A stretch of DNA of 64,000 bases from Legionella fallonii LLAP-10 (GTDB taxonomy: Bacteria; Pseudomonadota; Gammaproteobacteria; Legionellales; Legionellaceae): contig NZ_LN614827.1 of the NCBI RefSeq assembly GCF_000953135.1, forward strand, positions 1,083,001 to 1,147,000. Reading direction: 5' to 3'. Both the position numbers and the translations under genes were made by a program. Under the pieces are notes generated by a model. That model was not told the DNA's origin, ran no database searches, and saw only the letters and a list, made by a program, of their open reading frames with translations. This document shows positions 27,186 through 36,286 of the stretch, one piece after another. Each line of letters opens with the position of its first letter. The first letter of the stretch is position 1.

Positions 27186-27734
27186 ATGACACATATCAAC
27201 CTTCTTCCGTGGCGTGAACAACAAAGAGAACAAGAAAAAAAGTATTTTATTGTTCTGTTAGCTATAGGGGCACTAATTTCTGGCTTCATAGTATTTCTTA
27301 TGAATTATTATGCTTCCGATCTTGTAAGTGATCAAACAAACCGTAATACAATATTACAGAAAGAAATTAAGATTTTAGATGATGAGCTAAAAGAAATTAA
27401 GACATTAAAACAAACCAGACAATCATTAATTTCTAGAATGTCCATAGTTCAGAATTTGCAATCGACTAGAACTTTAATGGTTCATCTATTTGATGAGTTA
27501 ATTAAAGTTTTACCTCCTGGAGTTTATGCCACTAAATTGGAAAGAAAGAATGATATAGTAACCCTTTGGGGATACACTGAATCTAATACCAATATTTCTA
27601 TTTTAATGAGAAACATAGAAAATAATGCTTGGATTCAAAATCCTGGGCTAACAGAAATCAAAAAAATGGAAGAGACGCAACAGCCTGCAAATAATGAATT
27701 TAAGTTAAGTTTTGTACTTAAAGCAAAATATTAG
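27186..27734 (+). CDS. pilN: PilN, type IV pilus assembly protein
   Basis: The 182-residue bitopic protein has the conserved cytoplasmic INLLPWR motif at residues 4-10 that docks into PilM, one transmembrane helix at about 22-44, a periplasmic coiled coil (about 50-85) and a ferredoxin-like domain. It forms the alignment subcomplex with PilO and PilP. Spacing in the operon is 4 bases from pilM and 14 to pilO. Confidence 0.95.
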   Translation: MTHINLLPWREQQREQEKKYFIVLLAIGALISGFIVFLMNYYASDLVSDQTNRNTILQKEIKILDDELKEIKTLKQTRQSLISRMSIVQNLQSTRTLMVHLFDELIKVLPPGVYATKLERKNDIVTLWGYTESNTNISILMRNIENNAWIQNPGLTEIKKMEETQQPANNEFKLSFVLKAKY

Positions 27735-27748
27735 GCTGATAATAAATT

Positions 27749-28348
27749 ATGAACTCAATTAACCTTAATGAATTAACACTCGATAATATTGGCCAATGGC
27801 CTATGCCCGTCAAAATTGGGGTTATTTTGGGGATTAGTATTTTAATTATTGGTCTAGGCTATTTCCTTATAGTGAAGTCTAACTTTGAACAATATGCAAC
27901 GTTACAAACGAAAGAAACCACATTGAAATCTGAGTTTGAATCCAAGCAACATCAAGCCTCTAATTTACAGGCATATCGCAATCAACTGCAATTAATGAAT
28001 GAGCGATTTGGGGCAATGTTAAGGCAATTACCAGCAAAAAATGAAATGCCTGGGTTACTGGAAGAAATCTCTAAGACAGGGGTTGCTTCAGGATTAAAAT
28101 TTGAATTATTTGCTCCACAACCCGAGGTTCAGCATGATTTTTACATCGAGCTACCTATTAAAATTACGGTGGAAGGAAATTACATGCAGTTAGCGCGGTT
28201 TATGAGTCGCGTTGCTGAAATGAATCGTATTGTCACTTTGCATGAATTTAGTATCGAAGGGGTATCTTCTAAGGATCACAAAATCGTTTCAGAAGATGAA
28301 TTAGTGATGAGTCTCACTGCTAAAATATATAGATATCGCGCCCAATGA
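27749..28348 (+). CDS. pilO: PilO, type IV pilus assembly protein
   Basis: The 199-residue bitopic protein has an N-terminal cytoplasmic segment (about 1-24, LNELTLDNIGQWPMPVKIG), one transmembrane helix at about 25-43, a coiled coil and a C-terminal ferredoxin-like domain. It heterodimerises with PilN. Its stop overlaps the pilP start by four bases (ATGA). Confidence 0.95.
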   Translation: MNSINLNELTLDNIGQWPMPVKIGVILGISILIIGLGYFLIVKSNFEQYATLQTKETTLKSEFESKQHQASNLQAYRNQLQLMNERFGAMLRQLPAKNEMPGLLEEISKTGVASGLKFELFAPQPEVQHDFYIELPIKITVEGNYMQLARFMSRVAEMNRIVTLHEFSIEGVSSKDHKIVSEDELVMSLTAKIYRYRAQ

Positions 28349-28863
28349 AACTATTACCTTTTCATGTTTTATTAACAGTTCTTTTTTCATCATTACTGAG
28401 TAGCTGCGCTGATGATAACAGCGATTTGGTGAAATACATTAATGACGTGAAGGCCAGGCCTCCTATGAAAATTGAGCCTATCCCTCAATTTGCTCCTTTA
28501 CCCATATTTAAATTTCCTGAAAATGACAATCGACGTAATCCATTTAAGCCTATTGATCAAAAAAAGAGAGCTGATTTATTGGCGCCAGATCAGAAGAGAG
28601 TCAAGCAGCCTTTAGAAGCATTTCCATTAGATTCCTTGAAATTTGTAGGTACACTGAAGGAGGGACGTGCGATATGGGCATTAATAAAACGACCTGATTT
28701 GCAAATAAATCGTATTCGAGTGGGACAATATATGGGACAAAATTATGGTCGTGTTGTTTTAATTAAAAATGATGCTCTTAAATTAGAGGAAACTGTAAAA
28801 AATTCAGGGACGTGGGAGAAGCACATCACCACAATTAAGTTGTATACCGGAACGGATAAGTAG
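28345..28863 (+). CDS. pilP: PilP, type IV pilus lipoprotein
   Basis: PilP links the PilNO inner-membrane complex to the N0 domain of the PilQ secretin. The 172-residue protein has a lipoprotein signal with lipobox LSSC (C21), a disordered proline-rich linker (MKIEPIPQFAPLPIFKFPE) and a C-terminal beta domain beginning DSLKFVGTLKEG, typical of PilP. The start overlaps pilO. Confidence 0.95.
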   Translation: MKLLPFHVLLTVLFSSLLSSCADDNSDLVKYINDVKARPPMKIEPIPQFAPLPIFKFPENDNRRNPFKPIDQKKRADLLAPDQKRVKQPLEAFPLDSLKFVGTLKEGRAIWALIKRPDLQINRIRVGQYMGQNYGRVVLIKNDALKLEETVKNSGTWEKHITTIKLYTGTDK

Positions 28864-28872
28864 GAGTATAGG

Positions 28873-30969
28873 TTGAGACGGTTAATTGCTATTTTGATTA
28901 TAATGAGTGCTAGTTTAGGTGTGGCATTTTCTAAAGATAATTCACTTAGGTCAGTAAAAATTATTCCTTTGCCAGAAGAGAAAGTACGTATTGATTTTGA
29001 GTTTTCTAAGGTTTTAAAGCAATTGCCAGCAAGCTTTATTACGCAACAGCCGCCTCGGTTAATATTAGATTTTATCAATGCAGATATTCAATTACCTCTA
29101 AATGAGAAAACGAAAGAAGTCAAACTAGGTTCTTTAAATACTTATAATATAGTGGCTGTGGGGGACAGGATTCGAGTGATGCTAGACTTGCAACGTACAG
29201 TTTCATACTCTGGAAGTGTGGCAGGGACTATTTACAGTCTCATTTTAAATGGTAAAAGTAATGAGCTATTTGCACCTACCAAAAAGGTTTTTATAACAAA
29301 TCAGGTCGTTAATGCTAAACATGAGATCAATCATATAGATTTTCGTGGGATAGAAAAGCAAGGGGGACGAGTTCTCATTGATGTATCAGACACTAGTATT
29401 CCTATCGATGTAACTCAATCGGGCAAAGAGGTGATCGTTAATTTTTTAAATACCAAAATTCCTCCTAGGTTGATGAAGCGTTTTGATGTCGCTGATTTCC
29501 ATAGCCCTGTACAAGTTGTTACTTTTCAGCAAGAGGGGAAAAATGTACGTATGACTGTGGTCAATAAAGGAGTTTATGGTCATTTTGTTTATCAAGTGAA
29601 TAAACAATTTATGGTTGATATTTTTCCTTTGACAGCAGAAGAAATTCAACAAGAAAAAATGAAAAAACAGGTGTTTACAGGTAAGCGAATTTCATTGAAT
29701 TTCCAAAATATTAGTATTCGTGCTGTATTGCAATTACTGGCTGATTTTACTGGGATTAATATAGTCGTTAGCGATAAAATTAAAGGAGACATTACTTTAA
29801 GATTAAATGATATTCCATGGGATCAGGCTTTAGATATTATCTTGACAACACAAGGTTTGGATAAGCGTAAAACTGGCAACGTGATGTTGGTTGATACCAA
29901 AGCGAACCTTGATAAAATGGAGGAGTCTAAATTAAAAAGTCAGCAGATTATTGCAAGATTAGAGCCTATTCGTTCTGATCTGATACAAATTAATTATGCT
30001 AAGGCAGCGGATTTGGCTATTTTAATCAAAGACAAGCAGAACTCACTTTTATCTGAACGAGGTAAAATCAGTGTCGACGTTAGAACGAATACTGTTTGGA
30101 TTCAAGATACTGCAACAAAAATAGAAGAAGTAAGGGAGTTAGTAAAACAATTAGATGTTCCAGTAAAACAAGTACTCATTGAGGCTCGTATAGTAGAAGT
30201 ATCTAAAGATTTTAGTCAGGATATAGGAATACGATGGGGTATTTCCAAACCATCCGCTTTGAGTGGAACCTTAGCTGGAGCTAACCAGATGCAGCAAGGA
30301 GTTACGCCAGCTAACGTAACTCCATTTACTGATAGGTTAAACTTGGATCTGGTAGCGGCTCCAGCAAATTTGGTTACCCCTGCTACTGTTGGTCTAGCCT
30401 TAGCTAAAATAAATGATAATATATTACTTGATTTGGAACTTTCCGCCTTAGAAAGTGAAGGACGCGCTGAATTAATCTCTAGTCCGCGACTTATTACGAT
30501 TAACCAGCAATCTGCTGTAATTGAATCAGGGCAGGAAATTCCGTATCAAGAAGCGACATCTAGCGGGGCAACTGCAGTAGCATTTAAAAAGGCCGTACTT
30601 AGTTTAAAAGTAACGCCGCAAATTACACCCGATAGTAAAATATTAATGGATTTGCAGATTAATCAGGATACAGCGTCTCCCCAGACTTTTAATGGGGTTC
30701 CTGCTATTTTGACTAAGGAAATTCAAACAAATGTTTTAGTGAATAATGGTCAGACTATAGTGCTTGGAGGGATCTATACTCAAGATAAGACCAAATCAAT
30801 TAATAGAATACCTTTCTTTGGGCAACTGCCTGTAGTAGGTGTTTTATTTAGAAATACGCAAATTGGATTAAAAAATGATGAGCTGTTGATTTTTATTACG
30901 CCAAAGATTATAACCAATTCTTTATCAATCACGACTATTGAAGGAAGAGAGAAGGAGGTATACAAGTAA
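28873..30969 (+). CDS. pilQ: PilQ, type IV pilus secretin
   Basis: PilQ forms the outer-membrane pore for the pilus. The 698-residue protein has a signal peptide (about 1-20), two AMIN peptidoglycan-binding domains (about 25-260), an N0/STN domain (about 265-335, ISLNFQNISIRAVLQLLADF), an N1 domain (about 365-435) and a secretin barrel domain with IESGQEIPYQ and VPLLGGIPI-equivalent RIPFFGQLPVVGVLF. The start is a TTG at 28873 with GGAGTATAGG upstream. It closes the pil operon. Confidence 0.96.
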   Translation: MRRLIAILIIMSASLGVAFSKDNSLRSVKIIPLPEEKVRIDFEFSKVLKQLPASFITQQPPRLILDFINADIQLPLNEKTKEVKLGSLNTYNIVAVGDRIRVMLDLQRTVSYSGSVAGTIYSLILNGKSNELFAPTKKVFITNQVVNAKHEINHIDFRGIEKQGGRVLIDVSDTSIPIDVTQSGKEVIVNFLNTKIPPRLMKRFDVADFHSPVQVVTFQQEGKNVRMTVVNKGVYGHFVYQVNKQFMVDIFPLTAEEIQQEKMKKQVFTGKRISLNFQNISIRAVLQLLADFTGINIVVSDKIKGDITLRLNDIPWDQALDIILTTQGLDKRKTGNVMLVDTKANLDKMEESKLKSQQIIARLEPIRSDLIQINYAKAADLAILIKDKQNSLLSERGKISVDVRTNTVWIQDTATKIEEVRELVKQLDVPVKQVLIEARIVEVSKDFSQDIGIRWGISKPSALSGTLAGANQMQQGVTPANVTPFTDRLNLDLVAAPANLVTPATVGLALAKINDNILLDLELSALESEGRAELISSPRLITINQQSAVIESGQEIPYQEATSSGATAVAFKKAVLSLKVTPQITPDSKILMDLQINQDTASPQTFNGVPAILTKEIQTNVLVNNGQTIVLGGIYTQDKTKSINRIPFFGQLPVVGVLFRNTQIGLKNDELLIFITPKIITNSLSITTIEGREKEVYK

Positions 30970-31237
30970 TGAAGCAATTTTGAGATGAGTTATGTAAATA
31001 ATTTGATGGGTTTTAGAGCCTATCCGTTGTAGAATGTAGCGAAAATTTAGTTTGTGATAGAATAGTTTCTCTAAATAAGCTAAATAATATGAATTCTCGA
31101 TTTCAGATGATGCTCTACTTTATCTGAACTGTTGGTTTTTATTAAATATCATAAATCAACTAAGACGTTTATCTAATTTATTGTTATAATGAATTGATCA
31201 CTTATGACACTATAGTTTAAGAGGTATGTAAGAAAAA

Positions 31238-31765
31238 ATGAGCATAGTTAAAGTACGAAATATTTTTCTCATTGGTCCCATGGGTGCTGGAAAAAGTACT
31301 ATAGGCCGTGCTTTGGCAAAGGAGCTCAAGTTAGAATTCTTTGATTCGGATGAAGTCATAGAAGAGCGTGCTGGTGCTGATATATCATGGATTTTTGATA
31401 TAGAAGGTGAAGAGGGGTTTAGACGTCGTGAGCAGAAAGTTATTGATGAATTAACTCAAAAGACAAATATTGTTTTAGCTACAGGCGGCGGTGTGGTTAT
31501 TACTCCTGAAAACAGAAATGCCCTTGCAGGTAGGGGAACAGTAATTTACCTAAAAACTTCATTACAGCAACAATTTGAAAGAACCAAGCGCGATACCAAA
31601 CGTCCCTTATTACAGACAGAAGATCTGGAAGGGCGATTAGAATTATTGAGAGACGAGCGAGAGCCTTTTTATGATGAGTTGGCTGATGTAAGCTTTGAAA
31701 CCGATAAATTAACGGTAAAAGCTGTTGCTAATAACATAATAAAATATATTTATGGCGAAATTTGA
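31238..31765 (+). CDS. aroK: Shikimate kinase
   Basis: AroK phosphorylates shikimate on the way to chorismate. The 175-residue protein shows the P-loop GPMGAGKST (13-21), the shikimate-binding [12 protein letters not shown] segment, the ATGGGVV loop and the lid region RDTKRPLL. Overlap with aroB is 14 bases, so the two are translationally coupled. The 268-bp upstream gap (30970-31237) after pilQ shows no gene; TATAAT near 31185 is a plausible -10 but no good -35 was found. Confidence 0.96.
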   Translation: MSIVKVRNIFLIGPMGAGKSTIGRALAKELKLEFFDSDEVIEERAGADISWIFDIEGEEGFRRREQKVIDELTQKTNIVLATGGGVVITPENRNALAGRGTVIYLKTSLQQQFERTKRDTKRPLLQTEDLEGRLELLRDEREPFYDELADVSFETDKLTVKAVANNIIKYIYGEI

Positions 31766-32855
31766 GGTTTATGAACAAGTTGATGTCTCTTTACTTGGAT
31801 ATCAATACCCTATAATTATTTGTCGAAATGGTTTGGATAATTTCGGGCTGTTGCAAAGTTTTGTGGCATCACAACAAGTTCTTATAGTCACCAACGAAAC
31901 CATTGCACCATTATATTTGAAACATGTGCAATCCGTTTTTTCAGCGATTCAGTGTGATGTAGTGGTTTTACCTGATGGTGAAGAATATAAAAATAAAGAT
32001 AATTTATTTGCCATTTATGATGCATTAATTCAAAACAAGCATCATAGAGACTCTACTCTTATTGCGCTTGGAGGAGGAGTGATAGGCGATTTAGCTGGCT
32101 TTGCCGCTTCTACGTATCAAAGAGGCATTCCTTTTGTGCAAATACCCACTACCCTGTTAGCGCAAATAGATGCATCAGTTGGTGGAAAAACTGCGATTAA
32201 TCACGCTTTAGGCAAAAATATGATAGGTAGTTTTTATCAACCTCGTGCTGTTCTCATTGATTTAAACACATTAAATACTTTGCCAGAAAGAGAGTTTAGA
32301 TCAGGGTTAGCCGAAATGATAAAGTATGGTTTACTGGCTGGCGGTGATTTTTTTAATCAACTTTTTCAAGCACTAAAAGAGGGACTAACAGTACAAAGTC
32401 CTCAATTAGCCAGTTTGATCACTCAATGTTGCTATATTAAGGCGAAATTTGTTGAAGCTGATGAAAAAGAAACGGGACAACGTGCCTTATTAAACCTCGG
32501 CCATACCTTTGCCCACGCCCTAGAAGCTTATACCCATTATGAGCATTGGTTGCATGGCGAGGCGGTTGCTATTGGATTGTATTGCGCTGCTGTTTTGTCT
32601 TTCAATAAGGGCCTGGTTGAGATGCAGGTTGTTGAGCAAATAGAGTTTATGTTGCGCTATGCCGGATTACCACATAAAATTCCCTCGTTTATCGATTTAG
32701 AAAAATTACGCGATTTAATGAGTTTAGATAAAAAAATAAAAAATAATTGTTTACGCTTTGTAGTGATTAAAAAGCCAGGCGATTGTTATCTTGATGACAA
32801 GGTATCAGAAGACTGTTTGCATAATACTCTCATTACAGTGGTCGAAGGAGAATAA
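31752..32855 (+). CDS. aroB: 3-dehydroquinate synthase
   Basis: AroB converts DAHP to 3-dehydroquinate with NAD and a divalent metal. Family motifs are present: [49 protein letters not shown], the metal ligands in [18 protein letters not shown] and H of [10 protein letters not shown]. The 367-residue length is normal. aroK-aroB-damX is a conserved gammaproteobacterial order downstream of pilMNOPQ. Confidence 0.97.
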   Translation: MAKFEVYEQVDVSLLGYQYPIIICRNGLDNFGLLQSFVASQQVLIVTNETIAPLYLKHVQSVFSAIQCDVVVLPDGEEYKNKDNLFAIYDALIQNKHHRDSTLIALGGGVIGDLAGFAASTYQRGIPFVQIPTTLLAQIDASVGGKTAINHALGKNMIGSFYQPRAVLIDLNTLNTLPEREFRSGLAEMIKYGLLAGGDFFNQLFQALKEGLTVQSPQLASLITQCCYIKAKFVEADEKETGQRALLNLGHTFAHALEAYTHYEHWLHGEAVAIGLYCAAVLSFNKGLVEMQVVEQIEFMLRYAGLPHKIPSFIDLEKLRDLMSLDKKIKNNCLRFVVIKKPGDCYLDDKVSEDCLHNTLITVVEGE

Positions 32856-32857
32856 GA

Positions 32858-34321
32858 ATGAAAGAAGGAAAGATCCAGCTTGACGTATCCGCTGCCAATC
32901 AACCACGAACATTGTTTAAACCAAGCTCCTGGCTTACCAAAATAGATTTTATTAATCATTTGATTCTTTTTAATAATGTATTAATTACTATTTTATCTGA
33001 GAAAAGCGGCGGGAAAACTTCTTTTAGTACTTTATTGCAGAATAATTTAGATCCGCAAATAAAATCAGTCTCAATGACGATTCAACCTCCATGTGATAGA
33101 GAAACAATTATTAATAATATTGCTACTCAATTACATTTAATTAATGATGCTCAAACTAATTTCGCATCAATAGTAGCGCAAGTTAATGAACGTAAAGCGC
33201 ATGTATTGCTTCTTATTGATGATGCGCAAAATTTACCTGAATCTTTGATTAAAGAAGCAATGTTAGCTATTAAAAATCAGGACAGTTTTGGCTTTTTTCA
33301 TCTTTGCCTTGTTTCGGATTATTCTGTAGTGGCAACTCTTAATAGTTTAGCTGCAGAGCAATTTAATAACTTAATTCATACTATAGAAGTAGGGCCTTTG
33401 AATGAGAGTGAAACAAGGACCTATATATTACAGCGCGCTATGGCAGCGCATCTGATTAATAAGCCGCTTACCGACTCACAACTTAAACAGTTTTATCAAC
33501 AAACTAAAGGTCATTTAGCAAAAATCAATAATAATCTGGAGTCATTTATATTTAAATGTTCTACCCAGAAAAAACAGAATAAAACTTTAATATTAAAGAG
33601 AGTTAGCCTAGCGGTTATTGCCGCTTTTATGATGGGCGGCACTTATTTCTATTATGATAGAATAGATAACAATCATTCTATTTCAGATCTGCTTCAAGCT
33701 TCTGCTTCATTTCAACATTCAGAGCTTGTGAAACAAGAGCCAATAAAACACCCTGTGCAATTAGATAGCTACATTGCGTCATGGCAAGATTCTTCGACTC
33801 GGCAATTAGTGCATTATGCTTTACCTAAAAAACAAATATTAGAGGGTTTAGATGATTCTGAAGGAAATATCAATACCGTGGCTCTTGTTGATAAAGTTGT
33901 AGTCATTCCTACTATTAAAATCAAAACACCAGAAGAACAGCCTATTGCGTTAGAAACGCAGGAGGTTCTAGAGTCAACGCTTGTTTCAATTAAAATGCCA
34001 GAGCCCGAGCAAGAGGTTAAAAAGCCTGTTGTTAGCCTAGCTCAAAAGCCTACTGGTAACTTAGCCGCCGGACGTTATACTATTCAAATCGTTGCAAGTC
34101 ATAGAATCAGTGATATACATCTTTTTAGAAAAAATCATAATTTGGCAGATAAAACAAAGATTAGACATTTTACCAATGCTAAAGGAAAATGGTACATATT
34201 GACTATTGGTGATTATGAAAGCAGAAATAAAGCACAACTTACGGCTAAAGAATTACCGGCTCATTTAGCCAAATTAAAGCCATGGATTAGACCAGTATCT
34301 GGCCTGTCAAATATAGGGTAA
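32858..34321 (+). CDS. damX: DamX-like AAA and SPOR-domain cell-division protein
   Basis: The 487-residue protein combines an N-terminal ExeA-like AAA domain (about 20-225; Walker A SEKSGGKTS at 47-55 with the first glycine replaced by Ser, Walker B VLLLIDDAQNL), a transmembrane helix at about 248-265 and a periplasmic region ending in a SPOR domain (about 408-487, GRYTIQIVASHRISDIHLF). SPOR domains bind denuded septal peptidoglycan. Position after aroKB is that of damX in other gammaproteobacteria. The name is by synteny and architecture. Confidence 0.82.
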   Translation: MKEGKIQLDVSAANQPRTLFKPSSWLTKIDFINHLILFNNVLITILSEKSGGKTSFSTLLQNNLDPQIKSVSMTIQPPCDRETIINNIATQLHLINDAQTNFASIVAQVNERKAHVLLLIDDAQNLPESLIKEAMLAIKNQDSFGFFHLCLVSDYSVVATLNSLAAEQFNNLIHTIEVGPLNESETRTYILQRAMAAHLINKPLTDSQLKQFYQQTKGHLAKINNNLESFIFKCSTQKKQNKTLILKRVSLAVIAAFMMGGTYFYYDRIDNNHSISDLLQASASFQHSELVKQEPIKHPVQLDSYIASWQDSSTRQLVHYALPKKQILEGLDDSEGNINTVALVDKVVVIPTIKIKTPEEQPIALETQEVLESTLVSIKMPEPEQEVKKPVVSLAQKPTGNLAAGRYTIQIVASHRISDIHLFRKNHNLADKTKIRHFTNAKGKWYILTIGDYESRNKAQLTAKELPAHLAKLKPWIRPVSGLSNIG

Positions 34322-34391
34322 ATAATTTAGTTTCTGGGAAATTAAACTTAAATCTGCTAATCTTAACTTAGGGAAGAATAATAAGGGGAAA

Positions 34392-34829
34392 ATGATGTAT
34401 AAGCGGGTGTTATTTGCCACTGATTTTGATGAAGTTGGAATTTCTGCGGCTCATAAGGCAAAGAAAATAGCCGATGAAAATGGTGCCGATTTAATATTGG
34501 TTCATGTTGTTGAGCCGATTCCTGCCTATGCTTATCCAGGATTTGCTGGTTTTGCTGAAGTTGAATTATCTATTCGCGAACAAGCGGAAAAAGAATTAAA
34601 TGATTTAGCTGAGAAATTAGGTGTGGATGAGAAACATCGATTTATTGAGTTTGGCTCTACTAAAAATGAAATATTAAGAGTAGCCCAAGAGCATAAAATT
34701 GATTTAATAGTGACTGGTAGTCATGGAAAACATGGTATTGCCTTATTATTAGGTTCTACTGCAAACTCGATTTTGCACCATGCTGAATGTGATGTGTTAA
34801 TTGTTCGACCTAAAGTGGTTCATCAGTAG
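34392..34829 (+). CDS. Universal stress protein (UspA family)
   Basis: The 145-residue cytoplasmic protein has the Usp fold: KRVLFATDFDE start, a LILVHVVEPIP strand, and the ATP-binding signature TGSHGKHGIALLLGSTANSI near 117-136, so it should be an ATP-binding type. The start is probably the second of two Met codons (MMYKR...). It is a single gene with its own GGGGAAA ribosome-binding site. Confidence 0.92.
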   Translation: MMYKRVLFATDFDEVGISAAHKAKKIADENGADLILVHVVEPIPAYAYPGFAGFAEVELSIREQAEKELNDLAEKLGVDEKHRFIEFGSTKNEILRVAQEHKIDLIVTGSHGKHGIALLLGSTANSILHHAECDVLIVRPKVVHQ

Positions 34830-34858
34830 TTATTAATTGTATCATAATTCTTTTTTCC

Positions 34859-34893
34859 CATCGTCATCTTGAGCTTAGTAAAGGATGACGATG
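34859..34893. terminator. Inverted repeat after the universal stress gene
   Basis: CATCGTCATC (34859-34868) and GATGACGATG (34884-34893) form a 10-bp stem around a 15-base loop, 30 bases after the stop. The T-run lies on the left side (TTCTTTTTT), so it would work better as a terminator for minus-strand transcripts. Confidence 0.5.
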
Positions 34894-35029
34894 TGAGGGA
34901 CAGGATATAAGACGTCTTTTTATATATCCTCTTACTGCGAGCTAAAGATTGATTATAGCACTTATAAAATCATTACCTTAGCTGTTCGTCTTTACCGCTT
35001 GATATGAATTTCATTACTGAGTCATGCGC

Positions 35030-35207
35030 TTATTCACTTAATACAACAACTTTTTCAGGATTTTCTGTTAATTTTGCTTCCAATTGCTTCCATTTCTTTT
35101 TGAATTGCAGCTAATGCAGCTAAGATTGTAATAAGAGTAATAGTCTAGTTAATTAACACAAAAGCTGCAGAATGTCTGAATAGTCCAACATTAAAAGTTA
35201 AATTAAC
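35030..35207 (-). pseudogene. Possible remnant of a small membrane-protein gene
   Basis: On the minus strand a strong ribosome-binding site (AAAGGAGGAG, 35210-35219) is followed by no start codon but by a frame reading VNLTFNVGLFRHSAAFVLIN, an in-frame TAG, then TITLITILAALAAIQKEMEA. A shift of frame continues as KWKQLEAKLTENPEKVVVLS to a stop at 35030. This pattern fits a decayed gene with a lost start, one stop and one frameshift. It is weak evidence from a 465-bp AT-rich gap that otherwise shows only the inverted repeat at 34859. Confidence 0.3.
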
Positions 35208-35294
35208 GACTCCTCCTTTATTAAGTCCCTATTTCTCAAGAAGCAAGAAAACCAGTATACTCTATGTCTTTGATATCAATAATCGAATTACTGA

Positions 35295-36224
35295 ATGAAA
35301 TTGTTACGCGGTGTGCAGCATTTTGCTGAGTTTGATAAAGGTGTGGTAGCTACTATTGGTAACTTTGATGGTGTTCATTTAGGACATCAACGGCTTATAA
35401 GATCTTTAAAAGATAAAGCAAATCAAATGAATTTACCTTGTGTATTGATTTTGTTTGAACCACAACCTAGAGAGTATTTTCAAAAAGAGCGGGCTCCTGC
35501 AAGACTTTCCAGTCTAAGAGAAAAATTAGACATACTAAAACAATGTCGCATTGACTATGTTTATTGCATTAAATTTGATAAAGCTTTTGCTCAAACGACA
35601 GCCTCTGATTTTGTTCAAAGATACTTATTTTCTGTAATGAAGGTGAAGTATCTTCTTGTTGGCAGAGATTTTCAATTTGGGAAAAATCGGGAAGGGGATG
35701 TCGCCTTATTACAGAATTTTGGAATGAAACATGGATGTGAAGTACAAACTTACCAAGATTATTGTATTAAAGAGGAAAGAGTAAGTTCCACAAAAATTAG
35801 GACATCCCTACAACAGGGGAATATAGAATTGGCAGCTGAATTTTTAGGCCGACTTTATAGTATATGCGGTCGTGTAATAAGAGGGGATGGTCGAGGTAGG
35901 CAATGGGGTATTCCTACAGCAAACCTTAGTCTTCATCGTATATCATTACCTCTTCAGGGCGTTTTTGTAGTTGAAGTACATAGAGGAGCCAATGTAGTTC
36001 AAGGAGTAGCAAATATAGGTAAACGCCCTACTGTAGATGGCACTAAAAATATTTTAGAAATCCATTTGTTTGATTTTGATGATTCAATTTATGGCGAGTT
36101 GTTGCAAGTGTTTTTCTTGCACAAATTGCGTGATGAGGTTAAATTCACATCAGTGGATGCTTTGATTACTCAGATTCATAATGATATTGTGGCGGCAAAA
36201 GCATTTTTAAACCCAGAAGTGTAG
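35295..36224 (+). CDS. ribF: Bifunctional riboflavin kinase/FAD synthetase
   Basis: RibF makes FMN and FAD from riboflavin. The N-terminal adenylyltransferase shows TIGNFDGVHLGHQRLI, LVGRDFQFGKNREGD and VSSTKIRTSLQ; the C-terminal kinase shows GRGRQWGIPTANL, GVANIGKRPTVDG and EIHLFDF. The 309-residue length is typical. ribF-ileS-lspA is a conserved gammaproteobacterial order. ileS starts 62 bases downstream. Confidence 0.96.
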   Translation: MKLLRGVQHFAEFDKGVVATIGNFDGVHLGHQRLIRSLKDKANQMNLPCVLILFEPQPREYFQKERAPARLSSLREKLDILKQCRIDYVYCIKFDKAFAQTTASDFVQRYLFSVMKVKYLLVGRDFQFGKNREGDVALLQNFGMKHGCEVQTYQDYCIKEERVSSTKIRTSLQQGNIELAAEFLGRLYSICGRVIRGDGRGRQWGIPTANLSLHRISLPLQGVFVVEVHRGANVVQGVANIGKRPTVDGTKNILEIHLFDFDDSIYGELLQVFFLHKLRDEVKFTSVDALITQIHNDIVAAKAFLNPEV

Positions 36225-36286
36225 TACACTTTACTATTGGGGTTTTATGAGCCCGTCAAGACTTAACGATTTGCAGGTAAACACCT

